Of a stretch of 5,065 bases of DNA, positions 1-5,065 are shown piece after piece. A program made the translations under genes and the position numbers. The DNA comes from Gemmatimonadota bacterium (GTDB lineage Bacteria; Gemmatimonadota; Gemmatimonadetes; Gemmatimonadales; Gemmatimonadaceae): positions 1 to 5,065 of the forward strand of contig CANGXK010000218.1 of the NCBI GenBank assembly GCA_947457715.1, in the 5' to 3' direction. The notes under the pieces were generated by a model. That model was given only the letters and a program-made list of their open reading frames with translations. It was not told the origin of the DNA and did not search any database. Each line of letters starts with the position of its first letter. Within the stretch, counting starts at the first letter, position 1.

Positions 1-423
1 CAGATCGTGAACGACCCCGCCATCTTTTGTGAACCGCAGCGCGCGCTCGGACTGTTCGTGTACGACCAGTGCCTGCTCAACGCACAGAGCGCCCAGGCGA
101 CCGGGCTGACGTCGGGGCAGAGTGCCATCGGTGCCCCCGTGTTCATCCAGCCCGCGACGCAGAATGTGACGGCCACGATGTCGTTCGACATCACGCGAAA
201 CTGGTCGGCCCAGTGGAGCACTCAGTATGACGTGGAGCGGGCCCGGTTCTCGAGTCAGCAGGTTGGACTCCAACGGCAGTTGCACGACTGGAACGCCGTG
301 TTTTCGTTCTCGCAGACACCGAGCGGCAGCTTTTCCTTCAATTTCTTCATTGCGTTGAAGGCTCAGCCTGAGCTCAAGTTCAACTACGACCGCCAGACAT
401 ATCGGTCTTCCAGTGGCTTCTGA
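1..423 (+). CDS. C-terminal part of an outer-membrane beta-barrel protein, probably LptD-like LPS assembly protein (5' truncated)
   Basis: The reading frame is open from the first base and ends at TGA 421-423, so only the last 140 residues are present and the true start lies upstream. The last ~80 residues look like beta-barrel strands: alternating polar and aromatic/hydrophobic residues (MSFDITRNWSAQWSTQYD, then NAVFSFSQTPSGSFSFNFFI), a QRQLHDWN turn, and a terminal Phe, the usual C-terminal signal for barrel insertion by the BAM machinery. The order 'R-x-L-H-x-W ... F-x-I-x-L-K-A ... L-K' resembles the end of LptD proteins of the Bacteroidota/Gemmatimonadota type, which place LPS in the outer leaflet of the outer membrane. 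Two cysteines (about residues 10 and 24 of the fragment) could form a disulfide. Outer-membrane barrel is well supported; the LptD name is a resemblance judged by eye, and another barrel family is possible. Only 35 bases separate it from hutH, with no terminator seen. Confidence 0.62.
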   Translation, partial: QIVNDPAIFCEPQRALGLFVYDQCLLNAQSAQATGLTSGQSAIGAPVFIQPATQNVTATMSFDITRNWSAQWSTQYDVERARFSSQQVGLQRQLHDWNAVFSFSQTPSGSFSFNFFIALKAQPELKFNYDRQTYRSSSGF

Positions 424-443
424 TGCGTCGGCTCGGCCGGCGC

Positions 444-456
444 GGGGAGAGAAAGG
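444..456 (+). promoter_or_regulatory. Ribosome binding site of hutH
   Basis: A purine run, GGGGAGAGAAAGG, lies immediately before the ATG at 459; its GGGGAGA part sits about 8 bases upstream, a normal Shine-Dalgarno distance. It decides the start of hutH: an in-frame ATG at 423 overlaps the stop of the preceding gene (TGATG) but has only a weak AGTGG upstream, and it would add 12 basic residues not typical of the family. Confidence 0.65.
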
Positions 457-458
457 AC

Positions 459-1976
459 ATGCTGCTGCTTGACGGACGTTCGCTGCAGATCGCCGACGTG
501 CTTGCCGTGGCGGACGGTGCCATGTCTGTCGGTTTGGCCCCTGAGGCACGGGAGCGCATGCAGGTCACCCGTGACGTGGTCGACCGGGCAGTGGCACGCG
601 CAGCGCCGGTCTATGGGATCAACACCGGCTTCGGAAAGCTGTCCGAAGTCACGATCGCCGGAGACCAACTGGCCTCGCTGCAGCGCAATCTGGTCCGAAG
701 CCATGCGGCTGGTGTCGGTGATCCGCTGCCCGAGCGTGAAGTGCGAGCCATGATGTTGTTGCGAGCCAATGTGCTGGCGACCGCCTATGCCGGCGCGCGC
801 CCGGTGGTCGTGGAGTCACTGCTGGCGATGTTGAATGCCGGAGTCTGGCCAGTGGTACCCGAGCAGGGCAGCGTCGGCGCCAGCGGTGATCTCGCCCCGC
901 TGGCGCATCTGGCTCTCACGTTGATTGGCGAGGGCACGGCACGGTTCCGCGGATGCGAAGCGCCGTCCCTCGGTCTCCTCACCGCCGCGGGATTGGCCCC
1001 CCTCACCCTCGAGGCGAAGGAGGGGCTCGCGCTCATCAACGGCACGCAGGCGCACACCGCCGTCGCCTCGCTGGCTTGCGCCGAACTGACGCGGCTCTGG
1101 CACACGGCGCACGTGGCGACGGCGATGAGTCTCGAGGCCTTGCTTGGAACGCCCGATGCCTTCGATGCGCGCATTCAGGAAGCGCGGGGACAATCGGGAC
1201 AGATCGAGTCGGCCGCGATGCTGCGCATGCTGCTTGAGGGCAGCGAGATCCGGGAGTCGCACCGGCACGGCGATCCGCGCGTGCAGGATGCGTACGCGCT
1301 CCGCTGCGTGCCGCAAGTGCACGGCCCGGCACTCGATGCGTTGCGGTTCGCGCGCGGCGTGATTTCGCGCGAGCTGAATGCCGCCACCGACAATCCGCTG
1401 GTGCTGGCCACCGGTGAGCTGCTCAGCGGCGGCAATTTCCACGGACAGGCGGTGGCGATGGCCAGTGACCTGTTGGCGATCATCTGCGCGAATCTGGCGG
1501 TCATCAGTGAGCGGCGTATCGATCGACTCGTGCATCCCGACTTCAATCAAGGGCTGCCACCCTTTCTGGCCGGCTCCCCGGGGCTCGAGTCGGGGCAGAT
1601 GATGGCGCAGGTGACGGCGGCCGCTCTGGCCAGCGAGTGCAAGGGGTTGGCGCACCCGGCCAGCGTCGACTCGATCCCGACCGACGGCAATAAAGAAGAT
1701 GTGGTACCGATGGCGATGGGCGCGGCGACGAAACTGCGCCGCACGGTGCGCAATCTCCGGCATGTGCTCGCGATCGAGCTCATCGCGGCCGCCGAAGCGC
1801 TCGAGTACCGCCGGCCGTTGCGCAGCAGTGTCGCCATCGAGCGCGCCCACGCCATCATCCGCCTGCATGTGGCGCGCGCGACGGGCGATCGGCCGCCCGC
1901 ACCCGACATCACGCGACTTGGGGAGGCCGTCGCTGCCGGTGCCTTGGATGCGATCACCATGGGGTTCGTCGTATGA
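459..1976 (+). CDS. hutH: Histidine ammonia-lyase (histidase)
   Basis: Cytosolic enzyme of the first step of histidine degradation: L-histidine to trans-urocanate plus ammonia, normally a homotetramer. From the ATG at 459 it has 505 residues, the usual family length. The MIO cofactor forms from Ala-Ser-Gly, seen at residues 141-143 in [14 protein letters not shown]. Other active-site positions known from the Pseudomonas putida enzyme are present, mostly shifted by one: Tyr52 in YGINTGFG, His82 in SHAAG, Asn194 in INGTQ, Tyr279 and Arg282 in [14 protein letters not shown], Phe327 in GGNFHGQ and Glu412 in NKEDVV. All expected catalytic residues are therefore present and the gene looks intact. 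Related MIO enzymes (phenylalanine or tyrosine ammonia-lyases) share the fold, but the SHAAG motif and the hut neighbours settle histidase. An ATG at 423 would give 517 residues; 459 is preferred for its ribosome binding site and the MLLLDG family-like N-terminus. The stop overlaps the hutU start by four bases (ATGA). Confidence 0.97.
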   Translation: MLLLDGRSLQIADVLAVADGAMSVGLAPEARERMQVTRDVVDRAVARAAPVYGINTGFGKLSEVTIAGDQLASLQRNLVRSHAAGVGDPLPEREVRAMMLLRANVLATAYAGARPVVVESLLAMLNAGVWPVVPEQGSVGASGDLAPLAHLALTLIGEGTARFRGCEAPSLGLLTAAGLAPLTLEAKEGLALINGTQAHTAVASLACAELTRLWHTAHVATAMSLEALLGTPDAFDARIQEARGQSGQIESAAMLRMLLEGSEIRESHRHGDPRVQDAYALRCVPQVHGPALDALRFARGVISRELNAATDNPLVLATGELLSGGNFHGQAVAMASDLLAIICANLAVISERRIDRLVHPDFNQGLPPFLAGSPGLESGQMMAQVTAAALASECKGLAHPASVDSIPTDGNKEDVVPMAMGAATKLRRTVRNLRHVLAIELIAAAEALEYRRPLRSSVAIERAHAIIRLHVARATGDRPPAPDITRLGEAVAAGALDAITMGFVV

Positions 1977-3676
1977 CCGATCCCCTGATCATTCCGGCGG
2001 TGATGGTGGCCGCCCCCGTGAGTGGTCCGCGGCCGGTGCGTGCTCCGCGCGGCAGCACCATGCAGTGCCGCGGATGGGAGCAGGAAGCGGCGCTGCGGAT
2101 GCTGATGAACAATCTCGATCCTGAGGTCGCCGAACGCCCAGACGATCTGGTGGTGTACGGCGGAACGGGGCGTGCGGCGCGTTCCTGGGAAGCCTTCGAC
2201 GCGATCGTGCGCACGCTGCAGACATTGGCCGACGACGAGACGCTGCTCGTGCAGAGCGGCAATCCGGTCGCGGTATTCCGCACCCACGCAGACGCGCCGC
2301 GCGTCTTGATTGCGAACGGGAACTTGGTGGGCCGTTGGGCCAATTGGGATGAGTTCCGACGGCTGGAGCGGGCGGGGCTGACGATGTACGGACAGATGAC
2401 CGCTGGCTCATGGATTTACATCGGGTCGCAGGGCATCGTGCAGGGCACGTATGAAACGTTTGGGGCCGTGGCGACGAGGCACTTCGGGGGCACGCTCGAA
2501 GGGCGGCTGGTGGTCACGGCGGGGCTCGGGGGCATGGGAGGGGCGCAGCCGCTCGCCGCCGCGATGCACGGCGCGGCGATTCTCGGCATTGACGTCGATG
2601 CGACGCGCATCGAGAAGCGTATCCAGACGCGCTATTGCGACCGCATGACCACCTCGCTCGACGAGGCGCTCGTCTGGCTCGCCGATGCGCAAGCGGCGCG
2701 TCGCGGCCTCTCGGTGGGGTTGGTCGGCAACGCGGCGGACATTCTGCCCGAACTGGTGCGCCGTGGCGTGCAGCCTGACGTCGTGACCGACCAGACCAGC
2801 GCGCACGATATGCTGGTCGGATATGTGCCCCACGGTTTGTCGCTCGCCGAGGCGGCCGCGTTGCGCGCGTCGGATCCCGCTGGGTACATCGTGCGCGCCA
2901 CGGCGTCGGTCGTCGAGCATGTGCGCGCGATGCGGACCATGCAGGATCGCGGAGCCATTGCGTTCGATTACGGCAACAACATTCGCACGGTGGCGTTCGA
3001 CGCCGGCGTTGACGATGCGTTCCGGATCCCCGGGTTCGTACCGGAGTACGTGCGGCCGCTGTTCTGCGAAGGGAAGGGCCCCTTCCGATGGGTGGCGTTG
3101 TCCGGCGATCCCGCCGACATCGCGCGCACCGACGAGCTGGTCCTCGAGCTCTTTCCACACGATGCGCAGCTGCGTCGCTGGATCGAACTCGCGCGTGAGC
3201 GTATTGCCTTTCAGGGGCTGCCGGCGCGCATCTGCTGGCTTGGACAGGGTGAACGCGCACGTTTCGCCCTGGCCCTGAACGATCTCGTCGCACGCGGGGA
3301 AGTGTCGGCGCCGATTGTCATCGGGCGGGATCATCTCGACACCGGCAGCGTCGCGTCGCCGTTCCGCGAAACCGAAGCGATGCGCGACGGCAGCGACGCC
3401 ATCGCCGATTGGGCAATTCTCAATGCGTTGCTCAATGTCGCCAGCGGAGCGTCATGGGTCTCGTTTCATCACGGCGGCGGGGTCGGCATCGGCAATTCGC
3501 TGCACGCCGGACAGGTGATTGTGGCCGACGGCAGCGAGCGTATGCGGCGTCGGCTCGAACGGGTGCTCACGAACGATCCCGGCATCGGCGTAGCGCGTCA
3601 TGCCGATGCCGGCTACGACATCGCGCTGGCCACAGCGGCCCGCGAAGGGATCTGTTTGCCCATGCAGGAACGCTGA
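1973..3676 (+). CDS. hutU: Urocanate hydratase (urocanase)
   Basis: Cytosolic, NAD+-dependent second step of histidine degradation: trans-urocanate plus water to 4-imidazolone-5-propanoate. NAD+ acts as a tightly bound electrophile rather than a redox carrier. The product has 567 residues, about ten more than the P. putida enzyme; the excess seems to be at the N-terminus, before the conserved [20 protein letters not shown] start. Visible signatures are YGGTGRAAR (62-70), [20 protein letters not shown] (142-161), the dinucleotide-binding [10 protein letters not shown] (184-193), [17 protein letters not shown] (364-380) and [20 protein letters not shown] (451-470), then [11 protein letters not shown] near the C-terminus. 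Cys421 in ARICWLG is the likely equivalent of the essential Cys410 of P. putida. The ATG overlaps the hutH stop (ATGA), supporting this start and translational coupling; a GGGG at 1961-1964 is the only Shine-Dalgarno-like element. Its stop overlaps the next start by one base. Nothing suggests a defect. Confidence 0.97.
   Translation: MTDPLIIPAVMVAAPVSGPRPVRAPRGSTMQCRGWEQEAALRMLMNNLDPEVAERPDDLVVYGGTGRAARSWEAFDAIVRTLQTLADDETLLVQSGNPVAVFRTHADAPRVLIANGNLVGRWANWDEFRRLERAGLTMYGQMTAGSWIYIGSQGIVQGTYETFGAVATRHFGGTLEGRLVVTAGLGGMGGAQPLAAAMHGAAILGIDVDATRIEKRIQTRYCDRMTTSLDEALVWLADAQAARRGLSVGLVGNAADILPELVRRGVQPDVVTDQTSAHDMLVGYVPHGLSLAEAAALRASDPAGYIVRATASVVEHVRAMRTMQDRGAIAFDYGNNIRTVAFDAGVDDAFRIPGFVPEYVRPLFCEGKGPFRWVALSGDPADIARTDELVLELFPHDAQLRRWIELARERIAFQGLPARICWLGQGERARFALALNDLVARGEVSAPIVIGRDHLDTGSVASPFRETEAMRDGSDAIADWAILNALLNVASGASWVSFHHGGGVGIGNSLHAGQVIVADGSERMRRRLERVLTNDPGIGVARHADAGYDIALATAAREGICLPMQER
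3666..3670 (+). promoter_or_regulatory. Ribosome binding site of the radical SAM gene
   Basis: AGGAA lies 5 bases before the ATG at 3676, inside the last codons of hutU. It supports starting the radical SAM protein at 3676. The same frame stays open further upstream to about 3409, but that extension lies wholly within hutU and its translation has no family features. Confidence 0.55.
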
Positions 3677-4650
3677 TGCTGTCGAGTCGGTACCGTCCGT
3701 GGCACGTGCCGATCTTTCTCGGGAAGTACGCGTGGCTGCGGGCACGCAATCGCCCCGTGTTGTTGAACTTCGAAGTGACGATGCGCTGCAATGCGAAGTG
3801 CGGATTCTGCGACTACTGGAAGACGCCGGCGGAAGCGAAGGCCGGCGAGATCGACGACTTCGCGGAGATCGCGCGACGGTTCTCGCCGATGCTGGTCACC
3901 TTCACCGGGGGCGAGCCGACGCTGCGAAAGGATCTCGAAGCGATCGTCGCGTCGGTACGAAAGGCCGTGCGGTACACGTACGTGCAGATGATCACCCACG
4001 GTGCCATGTTGTCGCTCGATCGAGCCAAGTCGCTGTGGGACGCGGGCGTGGACCAGTTCAACATCTCGCTCGACTACCTCGACGAGCGACACGACGCGGC
4101 GCGCGGCATTCCCGGCCTGTCGGCCAAGATTCTCGATCTGGTACCGCGCATGAAGGACGCGGGCATCGGCGGTGTCCGATTCAACACCGTCATCAAGAAC
4201 GACAATCTCGACCAGATCATGCCCATCGTCGAGCGCGCGGCCGCCCTCGGCGGCGGCGTCAACTTCTCGTTGTACACCGACTTCAAGAACGGCAACGGCG
4301 ATTATCTGCTGGGGGACTCGCAGCAGCCTGACCTCGAGCGCGTCGTGCAGCAATTGCTGGCGTACAAGAAGCGCACGCGCGGCGTGATCACGAATTCTGA
4401 CTACTATCTGGAGCAGATTCCGCGCTATGTCCGCGGTGAGATGACGGAGCCCTGCCGCAGCGGGTCCACCACCATTCACATTGATCCGCAGGGCATGGTG
4501 CGCCGCTGTCCCGATTTCAAGCCGGATGGCCGGTGGCAGGACTACAAGGGGTATGCACCGATCAACTGCAACGCGTGCTTTTACGCGTGTCGCGGGGAGG
4601 CGCAGGCCCCGCTTCGCTTAATGTCGCGCGTTCGGGATGTGATGGCATGA
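3676..4650 (+). CDS. Radical SAM enzyme with SPASM/twitch-like C-terminal Fe-S region, of unknown substrate
   Basis: Protein of 324 residues. The radical SAM core is clear: NFEVTMRCNAKCGFCDYW holds the CX3CX2C motif (Cys38, Cys42, Cys45) for the [4Fe-4S] cluster that cleaves S-adenosylmethionine. GGEP at 78-81 binds the SAM amino group, SLD at 131-133 fits the ribose-contacting strand, and NTVI at 170-173 fits a later barrel strand. The C-terminus has five more cysteines: Cys260-X12-Gly-X4-Cys278, matching the CX9-15GX4C opening of SPASM/twitch domains, then Cys298, Cys301 and Cys305 (CNACFYAC). This is fewer than a full SPASM set, so one auxiliary cluster is likelier than two. There is no signal peptide or membrane segment, so it should be cytosolic. 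It lacks the C-terminal Gly-Gly of MoaA, and no precursor peptide or RRE-like domain is seen. The start overlaps the hutU stop by one base (TGATG) and the stop overlaps the hutI start (ATGA), so it is a coupled member of the hut operon. Family is sure; reaction and substrate are unknown, and a link to histidine breakdown is inferred from position only. Confidence 0.9.
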   Translation: MLSSRYRPWHVPIFLGKYAWLRARNRPVLLNFEVTMRCNAKCGFCDYWKTPAEAKAGEIDDFAEIARRFSPMLVTFTGGEPTLRKDLEAIVASVRKAVRYTYVQMITHGAMLSLDRAKSLWDAGVDQFNISLDYLDERHDAARGIPGLSAKILDLVPRMKDAGIGGVRFNTVIKNDNLDQIMPIVERAAALGGGVNFSLYTDFKNGNGDYLLGDSQQPDLERVVQQLLAYKKRTRGVITNSDYYLEQIPRYVRGEMTEPCRSGSTTIHIDPQGMVRRCPDFKPDGRWQDYKGYAPINCNACFYACRGEAQAPLRLMSRVRDVMA

Positions 4651-5065
4651 CGGTCGCCGTGACGACGTCGGTCGGCGCCGTGACGCTGTTTGTGAATGCC
4701 GGACAAACGGTCACGTGCGCGGGGGCACCGCGGGCTCGCCGTGGCAGAGAGATGCAGGATGCCGGCGTGCGCGTCGGCCTGGGCGTCGCTGTGCAGGCCG
4801 ATCGTATTGTTGCGGTCGCCGACGATGACGTGCTCCGTCGTCGATACCCGCAGTCGATCGAGATCGACTGCGCGCGTGGCGTGCTCGCGCCGGGCTTCGT
4901 GGATTCGCACACCCACACGGTCTTCGGACGCGCCCGGTACGAGGAGCACGAGTTGCGCGCGACTGGGGTGCCATATCTCGAAATCGCCCGGCGGGGCGGA
5001 GGCATTCATGCCTCCGTGCGCGATCTGCGGGCGCGCAGCGACGATGACCTCCTCGCGCTGGCGGG
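4647..5065 (+). CDS. hutI: Imidazolonepropionase, N-terminal part (3' truncated by window end)
   Basis: Third step of histidine degradation: hydrolytic ring opening of 4-imidazolone-5-propanoate to N-formimino-L-glutamate by a cytosolic metal-dependent amidohydrolase. The frame is open from ATG 4647 to the last base, giving 139 complete codons of a protein usually a little over 400 residues. The N-terminal beta-sandwich segment (LFVNAGQTVTCAG ... VAVQADRIVAVADD) is followed by GVLAPGFVDSHTHTVFG, whose His88 and His90 are the HxH metal ligands. After it come the family-specific Arg96, the HELRATGVPYLEIARRGGGI region and SVRDLRARS, which separate HutI from other amidohydrolases. The remaining metal ligands and the catalytic acid lie beyond the window. 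The start overlaps the radical SAM stop (ATGA), with a weak GGGA at 4634-4637 upstream. The first ~12 residues (MTVAVTTSVGAV) exceed the usual N-terminus, so a GTG at 4659 or 4680 is an alternative start, but the overlap favours 4647. Confidence 0.95.
   Translation, partial: MTVAVTTSVGAVTLFVNAGQTVTCAGAPRARRGREMQDAGVRVGLGVAVQADRIVAVADDDVLRRRYPQSIEIDCARGVLAPGFVDSHTHTVFGRARYEEHELRATGVPYLEIARRGGGIHASVRDLRARSDDDLLALA

Noticed and set aside
429..439. Small inverted repeat CGGC-TCG-GCCG between the barrel gene and hutH, possible terminator
   Set aside because: Only a 4-bp stem with no following T-run; such repeats are common in GC-rich DNA.
816..1868. Long open frame (350 codons) on the minus strand opposite hutH
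   Set aside because: It lies entirely antisense to a histidase with all catalytic motifs. Its translation is rich in Arg, His and Gln with no recognisable domain, as expected for a shadow frame in GC-rich DNA.
3072..3086. GC-rich inverted repeat GGAAGGG-C-CCCTTCC inside hutU, possible terminator
   Set aside because: It has a one-base centre and no T-run, and it encodes the conserved EGKGPFR segment of urocanase, so it is explained by the protein.
2408..3334. Long open frame (308 codons) on the minus strand opposite hutU
   Set aside because: It is antisense to conserved urocanase sequence, has no family motif and is compositionally like other shadow frames.
3409..3675. In-frame N-terminal extension of the radical SAM protein into hutU
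   Set aside because: It would overlap hutU by about 270 bases, its translation is Arg-rich and featureless, and the ATG at 3676 has an AGGAA element and a 1-base overlap with the hutU stop.
3613..4479. Minus-strand open frame (288 codons) opposite the radical SAM gene
   Set aside because: The plus strand encodes the clear radical SAM motifs; the antisense product shows no domain.
3676..4650. Radical SAM gene as a RiPP (modified peptide) maturase
   Set aside because: No small precursor gene, peptide-recognition domain, transporter or peptidase is visible in the window; the SPASM-like region alone is not enough to claim this.

Overview
The window is a dense, high-GC, single-strand block of bacterial genes, all on the plus strand. 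It carries most of a histidine utilisation (hut) operon. The order is: 3' end of an outer-membrane beta-barrel gene (probably an LptD-like LPS assembly protein), hutH (histidine ammonia-lyase), hutU (urocanate hydratase), a radical SAM enzyme with a SPASM/twitch-like C-terminus, and the 5' part of hutI (imidazolonepropionase), which runs off the right edge. No RNA gene, mobile element, CRISPR array or convincing terminator was seen. There is no gene-free stretch longer than about 35 bases.

The host is a GC-rich Gram-negative (diderm) bacterium, because the first gene ends like an outer-membrane barrel with a C-terminal Phe. That barrel end looks more like the Bacteroidota/Gemmatimonadota style of LptD than the proteobacterial one. 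Together with the high GC this makes a Gemmatimonadota-like origin my best guess, but it is an inference from memory of family styles and not a proven placement.

The three hut enzymes catalyse consecutive steps. HutH deaminates L-histidine to trans-urocanate, HutU hydrates urocanate to 4-imidazolone-5-propanoate, and HutI opens that ring to N-formimino-L-glutamate. Each shows its diagnostic catalytic motif: the Ala-Ser-Gly MIO triad in HutH, the [10 protein letters not shown] dinucleotide loop and RICW cysteine in HutU, and the HTH metal motif in HutI. The final step to glutamate would lie beyond the window.

The unusual part is the radical SAM gene between hutU and hutI. It is not in the textbook pathway, yet it is tied into the operon by a 1-base stop/start overlap with hutU and a 4-base ATGA overlap with hutI. 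It has the CX3CX2C cluster motif and five C-terminal cysteines that fit one or more auxiliary Fe-S clusters. Its substrate cannot be read from the sequence. It is the best candidate here for something not well described.
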